Assembly (NCBI GenBank): GCA_027972325.1
Contig: JAPMOS010000374.1
Coordinates: 1-22,226, forward strand
Reading direction: 5' to 3'
Length of the DNA stretch: 22,226 nucleotides
DNA from: Paratrimastix pyriformis
Lineage: Eukaryota; Preaxostyla; Paratrimastigidae
The notes beneath the pieces were generated by a model, which was not told the DNA's origin, ran no database searches, and saw only the letters and a program-made list of their open reading frames with translations. Shown in pieces: positions 1 to 8,507 of this stretch (positions are counted from its first letter, which is position 1; each line of letters begins with the position of its first letter). Both the position numbers and the translations under genes were made by a program.

Positions 1-252
1 CACGATAACTGCCACATCCAGCGATTCTTCCTTTACAACCTGCGGCAACAACACCGAAAGACTCATTTACATGAAGAGTGTAAAGCCGCGGAACAGGTTT
101 ACCGGATTGAACTTTTTTCCATTATGCGCAACGCAGAGAGGCGGATCCACTCCAAAACTCTTTGGCGAGGTCTGAAAATGTTTGGATGGATTCTCTCAAC
201 GGCAAAACTCCTCACAAAGAACAAGTCAGGTTCGGAAGTCTCGGAAATATAG
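1..252 (+). CDS. Partial host open frame, 3' part of an unidentified coding exon
   Basis: Frame 1 is open from the first base to a TAG ending at 252 (83 residues), with no start needed inside the window. The peptide begins HDNCHIQRFFLYNLRQQ and is rich in Arg, His, Gln and Lys, with a likely amphipathic helical stretch in the middle and a hydrophobic patch (FGWILSTAKLL) near its end. I do not recognise a family. Base composition is ordinary for this flank and unlike the AT-rich element that starts at 2435, so it is more likely host than element sequence. It may equally be chance or retroelement debris. The length without a stop is only modest evidence. Confidence 0.25.
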   Translation, partial: HDNCHIQRFFLYNLRQQHRKTHLHEECKAAEQVYRIELFSIMRNAERRIHSKTLWRGLKMFGWILSTAKLLTKNKSGSEVSEI

Positions 253-437
253 TCTCACTCCCCTGCGCAAGCCGCCTTATTCTCAGTATATAATGGGGCG
301 CGTTTCTCGGCGAAAACAAACCAATCAATCTAGCATGCAACAAATGAACATTGAGGCTCGGGATCAACCGTTCGATTCTTCGGCTCGGCTGGTCCGCCAG
401 TTCCATTTCGGTGAACCTTCTGATCTTCGTGCCATAG

Positions 438-836
438 CAATCTCCGCAACAACCTCAACAACTAGGACAAGGCCAAGGGCCACAACTAGATCAAGGCCAA
501 GGGCCACTAGATCAAGGCCAAGGGCCACAACTAGATCAAGGCCAAGGGCCACAACTAGATCAAGGCCAAGGGCCACAACTAGATCAAGGCCTAGGGCCAA
601 CTAGATCAAGGCCAGGGCCACAACTAGATCAAGGCCAAGTGCCACAAGAGACGGTTGTCGTAGATCAAGAGACCCGGATGGCCTACGGACAGGGATATGA
701 TGATGGCTACAAAGATGGCCACGACGCTGCTGGATTTCCTGGTTGGGACCAATGGAAGACATCCCACAAACTTGAGGCAGCCAAAGAGATTCTCGCGCGT
801 TTGGATGGCCGTCTAGGCGTGCGATCCTTACCGTGA
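438..836 (+). CDS. Candidate host exon with Gln/Gly/Asp-rich repeats
   Basis: An open frame of 132 residues follows a possible splice acceptor (pyrimidine-rich stretch ending ATAG at 434-437) and stops with TGA at 834-836. The first half is built of repeats of the type QLDQGQGP encoded by the 24-bp minisatellite. The second half is non-repetitive (VDQETRMAYGQGYDDGYKDG, then a basic helical tail) but keeps the same Gly/Gln/Asp flavour, which suggests that the repeat and the tail belong to one protein. Repeat units are 24 or 21 bp, and the one pair of odd-sized units compensates to restore the frame. A second frame through the array (RPRATTRS repeats, open 182-604) is also free of stops, so the choice of frame is an inference. 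No known family recognised. Confidence 0.35.
   Translation, partial: QSPQQPQQLGQGQGPQLDQGQGPLDQGQGPQLDQGQGPQLDQGQGPQLDQGLGPTRSRPGPQLDQGQVPQETVVVDQETRMAYGQGYDDGYKDGHDAAGFPGWDQWKTSHKLEAAKEILARLDGRLGVRSLP
461..647 (+). repeat. 24-bp minisatellite, about eight units
   Basis: Tandem units of the form CAAGGCCAAGGGCCACAACTAGAT run through this stretch, with one 21-bp unit and two slightly shorter units near the right end. Nearly all length changes keep a multiple of three overall. It lies in the host flank, 1.8 kb before the Polinton end. Confidence 0.9.
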
Positions 837-1231
837 CAGGACTCACCGAAGACCACAACGTTGCCGAAGCCAAGAAGTCATCAGCTTTGGTGCTCAGTCT
901 GTTTGTGCCTGTTCTCACGCCGTTTTGCTCACGCTCTAATAGTCAATGGAGCCCAGACTCTCTTGGTCCTTTGTCGGGCACTCTGCAGTGACTCCCCGAT
1001 ATGGACGCTGCTCTGGCCACTGCCGATGAAGTCCACAATGTGATCAATGCTCGGACACGGGTCACCGCTGAGCAAATCACGACAAGACGTAAGCGCGGGC
1101 GTCGCACCCGTGCCGAAGAACTCTCACCCTCCTCGTACTGTGAGGGCCCGCGAAGGGCCTGCAGGAGATGAGCATTAAGCCTGTCCCGCCTAAGTCCCAT
1201 TTCGCTTCTTTTGCCCTTTGCACGTGCCCTT
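837..1231. other. Host flank without a recognised gene
   Basis: Nothing can be named here. A good-looking splice acceptor (pyrimidine-rich tract ending CTCTGCAG at 981-988) is followed by an ATG at 1001 that opens a 56-codon frame to 1171, rich in Arg and Thr (TTRRKRGRRTRAEEL). With a stop codon just before the ATG and no homology visible, this small frame is only a weak candidate for an exon or short ORF. Confidence 0.3.
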
Positions 1232-1456
1232 TGTGCCACTTACCAAGAACCCGCCATCGACCCTCGATCTCCCCTTCTGAGCAACTGGCACACATTCCCC
1301 GCACAACTCGTGTGCCACTTACCAAGAACTCGCCATCGACCCCTCGATTCTCTTCTGAGCAACTGGCACACATTCCCCGCACAACTCGTGTGCCACTTGC
1401 TAAAACCCATCGATCGGGCCCCTGGCACCCCCCTCTGGAGCAACTGGCACACCTAA
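1232..1456 (+). repeat. 78-79-bp tandem repeat, three units
   Basis: Units start with TGTGCCACTT at 1232, 1311 and 1389, giving periods of 79 and 78 bp. Each contains the blocks GAGCAACTGGCACAC and, in the first two, ATTCCCCGCACAACTCG. The first two units are close copies and the third is diverged in its middle. Both strands are open in several frames here because the unit lacks stops, so I do not call those frames genes. Confidence 0.85.
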
Positions 1457-1750
1457 TCGAAAATGGGGCGTTTCGTGATGCTCCGGAGGCATAGTTAGAC
1501 GCTTTTTGTCGTGACAGTTGCCCCCACTCAGAGTGCCCCTACCAATATACTCATCAAGAATTTTTCTGGTCTTAGCACAATTTTGTTCTCCAATTTCTCC
1601 GATTCATGTTGCTTTTCCAAACTTGGGCTTTCCTGGGTTCGGCAAAGATTGGACAAACGGCGACGCTCTGCGGTGGGTTGATGGTTCCGACCCCGCTCGC
1701 GAGAGATCGTTGCTACGCGCGGGCCAACGGGGAAACCGCGAAATATTCCG
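1457..1750. other. Host flank, no feature seen
   Basis: This stretch between the 78-bp repeats and the CCAA array shows no convincing coding frame, RNA gene or repeat. Open frames seen here extend into the simple repeat and look like by-products of it. Confidence 0.4.
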
Positions 1751-1843
1751 ACCAACCAACCAACCAACCAACCAACCAACCAACCAACCAACCAACCAAC
1801 CAACCAACCAACCAACCAACCAACCAACCCAACCAACCCAACC
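1751..1843 (+). repeat. (ACCA)n simple repeat
   Basis: About 23 copies of the tetranucleotide ACCA/CCAA, perfect for most of the length and ending in a few ACCCA variants. The reading frames that appear as NQPT or VGWL repeats on the two strands are products of the microsatellite. Confidence 0.97.
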
Positions 1844-2434
1844 ACACTACTTTAAAAACTGCATAATTTAAAAAGAAAAAAATATATAACCGGGCCAGGC
1901 AACATTCCGTATAGATAACCACAAGACTCTCGAAAAATGCACACCTTGTGCCGACGCACCACATTCACCAGACAAGCCCCCCATCCTCATCGCTCCTTCA
2001 CCCAGGAGTCCTTCATGTATAATGCTGCAGAATGTGTATCTATATGTATGTACAGGTATATGCATGTATATAATGTAGAAAACGGAATATATTTTTTCAA
2101 CATCAAAAGGAGAACCAGGCACTTATTCCAGAAGGACCCGCGCAGCTCCTTCTGCCGTGATCCGGGTGAAGTGGAGTACTCTTTGTAGCTGGGGTGGGGT
2201 GAACCCGGGGTTGCACTTGTCAGATCGACATCTGGAGGGACGGCCAGATCACCCTGAATGGTGTCGACAACCCAGGGTGGGGGTGCGTTGGGACCCTCGA
2301 TGGGAGGGGCATGTAGCCACTGCAGGCCATTATTGCCTCGGGTGATTGTGAGCGTAAGAAAAAAGAGATGAACCCCGCTACTGACCTCGGACAATTGATG
2401 TTTTGATTGAAGCTGGAATGTAGAGATGTATTCC
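1844..2434. other. Host flank up to the element boundary
   Basis: AT-rich near 1860-1890 and 2040-2110 (TATATGTATGTA-type low-complexity sequence), then GC-richer from 2120 to 2340. A minus-strand frame is open over 1987-2394, including a Pro-rich stretch, but it has no recognisable domain and runs into low-complexity sequence, so I do not call a gene. The last bases before the element (TATTCC, 2429-2434) would be the 6-bp target-site copy if the element inserted here in the usual Polinton way. The partner copy is not in the window. Confidence 0.35.
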
Positions 2435-2500
2435 AGTAGTTATAAAAGGAGAGTTCTGAGACAATCGATTTTCACACACAATTTTTCACGCTTGCGTTGT

Positions 2501-2880
2501 TATTTGAGGCAAAAATCGATTTCTTCAGAACAAAATCGTTTTTTCTCATTATTTTTTATCGAAAAGGAGCATTTTATTTTATCAGCTTTGAATGATTTAA
2601 GCATTAATTTTCTCGAGCTACAAACGTTATTTGAGGCAAAAATCGATTTCTTCAGAGCAAAATCTTTTTTCTCAATGTTTTTTAAGTAAAACGAGCATTT
2701 TATTTTAATCAGCTTGGAATGATTTAAGCATCAATTCATTCGAGCTACAAACGAAATTAGAGGCAAAAAAGCGAATTCTCCATGCATTTTCAATTTTTTT
2801 CCATTTTTTGTCCCAGAAATTATTTTGCCATTTTTGTCAAATCAAACAATTCAATCATCTTAAGCATCAAACGAAAGAGA
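2501..2880 (+). repeat. 127-bp tandem units inside the terminal repeat
   Basis: Two clear units start with TATTTGAGGC at 2501 and 2628, and a decayed third starts at 2755 (AATTAGAGGC), all spaced exactly 127 bp. Each has the order GAGGC-AAAAATCGATTTC, GAGCATTTTATTTT, GAATGATTTAAGCAT and GAGCTACAAACG. The same arrangement recurs in copy B from 16124, so the duplication is older than the duplication or split of the terminal repeats. Confidence 0.85.
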
Positions 2881-3307
2881 ATTCAATCAGAAACAGCTTA
2901 TCTCTTCATTCAAAATAAAATTGTGACAAAAGTGCTTTTCAAAAGTGATCATTAAATAATGCATCAATCTTAAGTAAATGATGCATTCTTTTTGATTGAA
3001 TCAGCTCAAATAATTGATTCTAAGAAAATGGAAAAGTATGACAAAATGATAAAACAATATGAAATTAGATTTCAGCACCGAGCCCTTTAAAGCGAAAATT
3101 TACTCAGCTTTGACATGAATTGAAAGAGAAATCAATCAGATTTACCTTCTATTTCAAAGAGATAAAAAACAGCGTTTCATCATTTGAGCTATAAGGCTAA
3201 TAAAGCGAAAATTCAATGAGCTACTGACGATATAATGAGGAATATCTCATCAGAATGCGCACTCATTATAATCACTGAATCAGTAAAGGTATTTTAAGAA
3301 AAATTAT

Positions 3308-3326
3308 TATCTATAGTTAGTATATA
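3308..3326 (+). promoter_or_regulatory. Promoter-like motif inside the terminal repeat, before the first gene
   Basis: TATCTATAGTTAGTATATA lies 10 bp before the ATG at 3337 and is repeated almost exactly before the ATG at 16939 in block B. Related motifs precede the fibre, ATPase and VLTF3-like genes. The function as a promoter is inferred from position and recurrence. Confidence 0.55.
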
Positions 3327-3336
3327 ATAACCACTA

Positions 3337-4011
3337 ATGTCAAGCAAGCAATCTGTTGAGTCTGATATGCCAGTTGTGATCATTCCGAACGATTTCACAG
3401 TTAAGAAGCTGTCAATTGAAGCCTTATCTGAATCGTCCAGGAAGCAAGAGAAGACAATGAAGATGTGTCACATTGAACATAATGGTAGTAACCTCTTAGT
3501 TCAGACGCCACAAATCGACTTAGGACCTTATGGAGTGAACTTTTACGAGAACACTAAAACCATCAGGTTACCAGTTGAGAATGTAGGCGATGACTTTAAG
3601 AAGATGATAGACAAGCTCGAGAAGTACTGTCAAAACAATGTGGAAAGCATTGTGAATGGTACTTTTGAAGAAGGCAAACCAGATGAATTTCAATACAAAT
3701 CATTTGCCAAGACGAGTGATAATGACAAGTTTCCGAGCTACTATAAAGTAGCAGTTGGATATGCAGATACACTGTATCCGAGTGTCTTCCGAAAAGATGA
3801 AGATGGTGAGGTAAAACAGGACACAACAATACAAACAAACGAGGATTTACGGAAAGCCGTCAATCCAGGGAGCACAGTTAAAATGATAGTCCAACTTAAA
3901 GTATGGGTTGATGATAAGCAGCATTATGGAATCTCAGCCTCATGCAAACAGCTACTTATAGTGAAAGAAGGGAAGAAGAAAGCAGACAATTCAAAGTCTC
4001 TTTTTGCTTAA
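3337..4011 (+). CDS. Putative ssDNA-binding-like protein (DUF5871-like)
   Basis: A 224-residue protein that looks whole, with ATG close behind the terminal-repeat promoter motif. The layout resembles a family of large and polinton-like DNA viruses thought to bind single-stranded DNA: a segment like LLVQTPQIDLGPYGVNFYE (residues about 53-71), a helical stretch with FKKMIDKLEKY, then strands with YPSVFRKDEDGEV, VKMIVQLKVWV and a final YGISASCKQLLIV, ending in a Lys-rich tail. This assignment comes from memory of the pattern, not from a search. If right, the protein coats displaced strands during protein-primed replication. It ends in an interlocked TTAA stop with the fibre gene on the other strand. 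Confidence 0.45.
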   Translation: MSSKQSVESDMPVVIIPNDFTVKKLSIEALSESSRKQEKTMKMCHIEHNGSNLLVQTPQIDLGPYGVNFYENTKTIRLPVENVGDDFKKMIDKLEKYCQNNVESIVNGTFEEGKPDEFQYKSFAKTSDNDKFPSYYKVAVGYADTLYPSVFRKDEDGEVKQDTTIQTNEDLRKAVNPGSTVKMIVQLKVWVDDKQHYGISASCKQLLIVKEGKKKADNSKSLFA

Positions 4012-6161
4012 ATATTGGTAGCTTGTCGTACATTGTTTATCTTCCATGTAGCCTTCAGTGTTGAGTCATCAGCGAGATAGAATGCCATTTTACCATTATC
4101 AATTGAAGAAGGTTGAGTAGTTTCGAACGTAACAGAAATCATCTGTCTGATTTCCGCTACAGCAGTTTTAAGTGTTTCTATTTGAGCTTTTAATGACATG
4201 TTTTCATCAGTGAGTGAATCACAATGTGCCTTTAGTTTTTTCATCTCATTGAGCATCATGAAAGGCAAACGATCTTGTCGAATACCTTCAACAGCGCCAT
4301 CCTTGTAATATACTAAATCAGGACATACATCAACACATTCTTCAGCTATTAGACCATAGCATTTGACCTTTTTCTCATCAGCCTTGTAATTGAAATTGAC
4401 GGGACGTAACTTATATAAATATGACGTATCAGCCATATCCATTACGTTTTCCTTGTATCGAATTGAGGATGTAGGAACATGTATTTTTCCAGTAGTATCG
4501 ATGTACATTTGCAGAGAATCACCAGTTGATTGAGCAGTAGCTAATATGACAGGTGAAGTCACACGAGTCTTACCAAAGTTAATCACATTAGCCCCTCCAA
4601 CATTAAAAACAACTCCAAAGTTAGCGTTATTTGCATTAAAGTATGAACTTGTAGTATCACCAGAAATGTTAATAAGATTATTATTCGATGAGATATTAGT
4701 GGAAGAGCCACTATTAGCAGCGAGAGACTGAGCAGAAGTGGAAGTTACAGTAGTTGCGGTGATATTACCATTTGCATCACTATATAGATATCCGGAGGTG
4801 TTGTTAGGTAGTTTTAAGCCACCATTCAGTGTTGCCATGCCACGTAGCCAAAGATTACCACTGTTTGCATTGCATGAGAGGTTCATGACATTGTCACTAT
4901 TTTCGAATATCATACCGCAGTTAGCATTGTTATATGCACGAAGTCGAAGTGCTTGACCAGAGAAATCATTTCCAACGCATGCAGTTGAATTGTCAAATGA
5001 AGTGGTTGCAGACATGTAAGCGCCCCAGGCGTTATCAACAGTTCCATTGAAACCAATTCTAAGCCCGAGATTTGCGGAAGAAGCAGGTGAACTGATTTTA
5101 GGGCTTGCCAAATTTCCACCAGCCGTCAGCAGTCCACGAGTCCAGAAAGTACCAGTGTTAGCATTTGCAGAGAAGTTGCATACATTGTTTGAGTTTTCGA
5201 AGATTATTCCAGTTGAAGAACTGTCATAGACACGGAATCGAATTGCATTCTTCATATCAAAGCCGGCGCATGCAGAACCAGTACCAGAGAAGTCAGCATT
5301 TGCACCAGAGCTTGCTTGATAAATGCCCCAGTTTGTGTTACCATAAGGATACATTGATATTTTGAGAGAGCCAGTGTTTGAGCCAATAAATGGACATTCA
5401 AATGGAAATGCAGTCTTAACTTTATTGGAATATATAGAAAGCATGTCAGTTGCGCCAATAGTGAATGTATGATTTGGAGAAGTGTCATTAGCATCGTAAT
5501 CACTATTGTATTTTATGTTGCCTTTTGACTTAAGAGAAGGTAGTGTTATCAGCATTTTCGAATGTGGTGTCAGTGGAATTTACTGTGAAGTTACCTATTT
5601 TGAGAGAAGTATTAAGAGGAATTATGTTGTCAACAGCTATTGGATTGTTTATGATTAAGTTGCCACCAGTAGTTGTTATTGAATTAGCCGTTACGGCGAG
5701 TGGAAAAGCACCAGTTACAACATATCCAGATGAGTCAGTTCCGAGGATTGGAGCATCTGTTATTGTAGTCTTTAGAGTTCCAGTGCATAGAACAGCACCA
5801 GAAGTGATAGAATTGCATGAGATAGCAGCAGGAACACTCAATGTTGCACCAGTAGGAGCCACTTTATCAGCTACCACAGTAGCACAGTATATTTTGCTAT
5901 TAGCATCACGTTGCACAATTGTTGAAGGCGCATTAGGAATAGATAAAGAGGCTATTTTGCATCAGTCACAGCTCCATCAACGATATCAGTCGATATGATT
6001 TTAGATACAGCCAATTCACCAGTTGCAGTGGAATGAACTATATTAGCAGAAGCCATTGTAGGAATGATAATTTTCCAGCATCATTCACTTGGAACAATGT
6101 AGAGGCGCCATTGTTTGTAGTTACAGTGAAGTTTTTGCCCGTTTCATTATTGTCATTATCA

Positions 6162-6171
6162 ATATCAATGT
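6162..6171. repeat. Target-site duplication, left copy
   Basis: ATATCAATGT at the left edge of the insert is repeated at 7629-7638. The flanking bases differ, so the duplication is 10 bp. Confidence 0.75.
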
Positions 6172-6220
6172 GTGTGTGTGTCATACATGTTTGCAACATA
6201 GAGATGCAAAACTCCCGATT

Positions 6221-6234
6221 CCGGCCGAAGCCGG
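6221..6234 (-). other. UUCG-tetraloop hairpin near the 3' end of the insert
   Basis: On the minus strand the sequence is CCGGC TTCG GCCGG: a perfect 5-bp stem closed by C(UUCG)G, one of the most stable RNA tetraloops. It lies about 50 bases from the insert's 3' end, where LINE-type reverse transcriptases recognise their RNA. Confidence 0.7.
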
Positions 6235-6427
6235 TGTAACATGACCCCAGTCCCTCCCATGTCCCCGCAATTCTGCGGGCAACTAGGGCTAGGGGCGGGG
6301 GCTATGGTGACAGGGAGAGGTAGAAAAGAACGGGGAGGGACCAAGGAATAGGGTGGATCGAGGAGATAAATCAGGGAAAAGACTGAACAACGGGACAAAA
6401 GATTGAACCGAAAGGAACACAATTCCC

Positions 6428-7585
6428 TTACATTGGGACTTCTTGGCGTTGGGCATCCGCGTCCCCATGTACCATCTGGTACTGGTGCGGAACACGAACA
6501 TCGGGGCGTGTTGTTGGCGGATCCACCATCCAAAGTCCCGCCTCCGCGGCCCGTCCGGTCCCGCGGGCACTCGAGCCGCCCCGCTCCCCCTTCAACCCCA
6601 GATCCGTGGGGCAGAGCGAGGCTCCCTTCGGCGTGGCAAGCCCTTGCGCTGGGGCAGGGACAAGCGCAGGGGCAGCATGGGCAGGGGCAGCATGGGCAGG
6701 GGCAACATGGGCAGGGGCAACATGGGCAGGGGCAGGGGCAGGGGCAGGGGCAGGGGCATGGGCAGGGGCCACAGTGGGAGTCGCAGTGGGGGCTGGTGCA
6801 GATGCAGTGGGGCTGGTGCAGATGCAGTGGGGCTGCTGCAGATGCAGTGGGCTGGGGGCCGCACCCTGGCGAACGGATTCCCGACCGGCGCGGGCTGCTG
6901 GTGGGCAACAGCAGGGCGCACAGCAAAGGATTGCTGTCAGCCTTCTCCTCAACCCTGTCCTTCTTCTTTGCTGGCGAAGGTTCAGGGGATGGCGGACGTG
7001 GCCGACTCGTACCACCTCCAAGCTGAAGCGGGCAGCTGAGGGGTCGATGCAATGTGCGGTCACTTTTCCGGGAGGCTGTTTGACAGTGCTCGGTGACTTT
7101 GGACACAGGCCGGATTGCGGCGAAGCAGTGGACGGGTTCACCGAAGCCACAGGTCGGGCGGGAACGGGGGTCGCCATCGATACTCGCGATACAGTAACGG
7201 GCTTGCTGGAAGACTCCAAATTGAAAATGGTGGCACCACAAATGAATTGAATCAATTGCGCAAGCTTTTGGCAGCACAGAGATTGATCGCCCCCCGCCGA
7301 CCGTAGAATGCTCAAACTGATGCGCTGAAGCAACTTGGTCGACGGGATGCGCTTCTCAGAGGCCACCAAATACCCAAAAAGTTTGCCAAACTCAGGGATC
7401 ATGGTAGAAGTGAAGGAAAGACGGCTCAGCTGGTCCATGCTCCGGAAGATAGCTCGATGATCGTCGAGCTCGTCAATAAAGCACAGAAATGGATCTTCTT
7501 CATCAAGAATAGAAGCATGTTTTTCAATAAAAGCAATGGTTGCGTCGTCCAGATCATCATTCACCGCAGTGATTTCGCAGGCCAT
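6428..7585 (-). CDS. Unknown 385-residue protein of the insert
   Basis: The chosen start is the first ATG (7585) after a 43-base leader (MACEITAVNDDLDDATIAF). The first 135 residues or so look folded and mainly helical, with several Cys (SLCCQKLAQLIQFICG). A Ser/Pro linker and an Arg-rich part follow, then Pro/Ala repeats (PAPAPAPA, PAHVAPAHV) encoded by a GC-rich minisatellite, and a Gly/Arg-rich end. No zinc knuckle, RRM or other ORF1-type domain is evident to me. It could be an ORF1-like protein of a non-LTR element or a host protein whose mRNA was retroposed. All six frames are largely open in the GC-rich part, so the C-terminal half is the less certain one. Confidence 0.4.
   Translation of the reverse strand: MACEITAVNDDLDDATIAFIEKHASILDEEDPFLCFIDELDDHRAIFRSMDQLSRLSFTSTMIPEFGKLFGYLVASEKRIPSTKLLQRISLSILRSAGGDQSLCCQKLAQLIQFICGATIFNLESSSKPVTVSRVSMATPVPARPVASVNPSTASPQSGLCPKSPSTVKQPPGKVTAHCIDPSAARFSLEVVRVGHVRHPLNLRQQRRRTGLRRRLTAILCCAPCCCPPAARAGRESVRQGAAPSPLHLQQPHCICTSPTASAPAPTATPTVAPAHAPAPAPAPAPAHVAPAHVAPAHAAPAHAAPALVPAPAQGLATPKGASLCPTDLGLKGERGGSSARGTGRAAEAGLWMVDPPTTRPDVRVPHQYQMVHGDADAQRQEVPM
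6666..6851 (+). repeat. GC-rich short tandem repeats in the insert
   Basis: 6666-6770 holds GGGCAGCATGGGCAG-type 15-bp units passing into GGGCAG hexamers. 6788-6851 holds three 20-bp units (GGGCTGGTGCAGATGCAGTG). The long ORFs on the plus strand over this region result from these repeats. Confidence 0.85.
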
Positions 7586-7628
7586 AGCCCTGCGTAAATC
7601 GTGTTGAACTGAGAATAGTGCCGGGTTT

Positions 7629-7638
7629 ATATCAATGT
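7629..7638. repeat. Target-site duplication, right copy
   Basis: ATATCAATGT, identical to 6162-6171. Fibre coding sequence resumes beyond it. Confidence 0.75.
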
Positions 7639-8443
7639 TTACATTACCATTTGATTGAATGTCTAAGTTTCCAGAAGTCAGTGATTTGACAGAGTTTGCT
7701 AATACAGTGTTTGCAGAGAGATTGTTTACTTTAGTGTCACCACTTGCATTTCTAAGAACAATAGTGGAGGCAGAACTTGCATCAGTAGCAGTTGTAGCAG
7801 AGTTAGCTATTTTTCCAGCGGTGCTAATAGTGTTAAGTTTAGAATCATTAATTGTGCCATCAGTAATATCAGAATTGATCAAAGTTGATGATGACATATT
7901 TCCAGAGGCGTCACAATGAACCAATCCAGCGGTGGTAAAAGAGGTGATTTGTGCATTAGTTGCGGTGATTTTTCCAGAAGCCAGAAGAACATTATTAACT
8001 GAAGTGCCATTACCGGCAGACATTTCTGTGATGGTATTGTATTTAGCAGTGGTTGATTCATTTGCAGCAGAATTCTTCCAGCATTGAGAAGTAGCATCAT
8101 AAAGCAGTATTTGTTTATCGACAAGTCCAGTTGACACATCCACATTAGACAGTTGTCCAATTGACATGTCAGGAATAGGAGCAGAAGGCAAAATGACATC
8201 ACTATTGAATTTGACAAGTCCATTAAACGTAGTTTCACCATTGACTGTATGAGTGCCGCCATTGATTGTAAGATTGTTTCCTAACACAGTTTCTCCATCA
8301 ATAGTCACATCCTTCTTTAGAACAGCATCACATCTAAGTTCGAGAGGATTTTCATTCTGAGTTTCGACAGCTACTCTATCGTAACCAAAAGTGTTAGCGA
8401 GAGAGATTCTATCAGTAAAGATGACTTTCTTTTGTGGTTCCAT

Positions 8444-8465
8444 CTATATAACCGCAATAGAAAAA
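8444..8465 (-). promoter_or_regulatory. Promoter-like motif before the fibre gene
   Basis: On the minus strand TTTTTCTATTGCGGTTATATAG directly precedes the fibre ATG. It shares the TCTATTG/TCTATAG-then-TATA pattern seen before other element genes. Confidence 0.45.
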
Positions 8466-8507
8466 TACAAAAACATGAAAAGATTAAGGTGTTGATTGAC
8501 GATGAGT

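Larger units (their letters stand above)
2435..3326 (+). repeat. Polinton terminal repeat, copy A
   Basis: The repeat starts AGTAGTTATAAAAGGAGAG at 2435. The core (2435-3190) matches 16058-16805 in the same orientation at roughly 98-99% identity by eye. Most differences are one-base changes in A or T runs. After a diverged stretch of about 90 bp, a second matching block (3283-3326) contains the promoter-like motif of the first gene. In known Polintons such repeats are hundreds of bases long, inverted, and start with AG. Here the visible pair is direct. The open frame that covers part of it (2426-2689) is also present in the other copy but shows no protein features. Confidence 0.93.
6172..7628 (-). 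mobile_element. Retroposed GC-rich insert with an ORF, UUCG hairpin and AC microsatellite tail
   Basis: This 1457-bp block is far richer in GC than the fibre gene around it and is bounded by a 10-bp direct repeat. Read on the minus strand it has a 43-base leader, a 385-codon ORF, a trailer of about 250 bases, a very stable CCGGC-UUCG-GCCGG hairpin, and a short (AC)n run that ends at the duplication. It has no terminal inverted repeats. Variable-length target-site copies, a 3' hairpin and a microsatellite tail in place of poly(A) are features of some non-LTR retrotransposons (CR1/L2-like) and of SINEs that borrow their tails. It carries no visible reverse transcriptase, so it would be a non-autonomous element or a retroposed transcript. 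Confidence 0.65.
4008..8443 (-). pseudogene. Fibre protein with C-terminal S74 intramolecular chaperone, broken
   Basis: The locus starts with ATG at 8443 (MEPQKKVIFTDRISLANTFG) and ends at 4008. The long middle consists of Ser/Thr/Asn/Gly-rich beta-type repeats typical of trimeric fibres. The last 150 residues or so carry SSIRYKENV (catalytic Ser with a nearby Lys region), LRPVNFNYK, YGLIAEE and a closing coiled coil, which match the peptidase S74 (endosialidase-type) chaperone. In known members this domain trimerises the fibre and cuts itself off. Such fibres are expected on the virion surface. The gene is broken: a 1.46-kb insertion splits it, and there are about two other breaks. Without the insert the locus spans about 2.98 kb. 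Confidence 0.85.

Noticed and set aside
461-1456. Possible CRISPR-like arrays
   Set aside because: The units are contiguous tandem repeats without unique spacers, in eukaryotic-looking DNA.
1518-1964. ORFs encoding NQPT or VGWL repeats
   Set aside because: These are products of the ACCA microsatellite on both strands.
1987-2394. Minus-strand 135-residue ORF in the host flank
   Set aside because: It has no domain, runs into low-complexity sequence at one end and lacks supporting context.
2426-2689. ORF in terminal repeat A and its counterpart at 16004-16216
   Set aside because: They are short, low in complexity, differ between copies because of run-length changes and show no protein features.
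4546-5998. Plus-strand ORFs opposite the fibre gene
   Set aside because: They mirror the repetitive fibre coding sequence and have no features of their own.
6403-7306. Long plus-strand ORFs over the GC-rich insert
   Set aside because: They are built from GC-rich tandem repeats with few stops in any frame. The minus-strand ORF has the better start and the strand agrees with the tail and hairpin.
4008-8443. Phage or prophage origin suggested by the S74 fibre
   Set aside because: The rve integrase, protein-primed polymerase with Polinton features, nucleocytovirus-type capsid and VLTF3-like protein, and the repeat-rich flank all point to a Polinton in a eukaryote.
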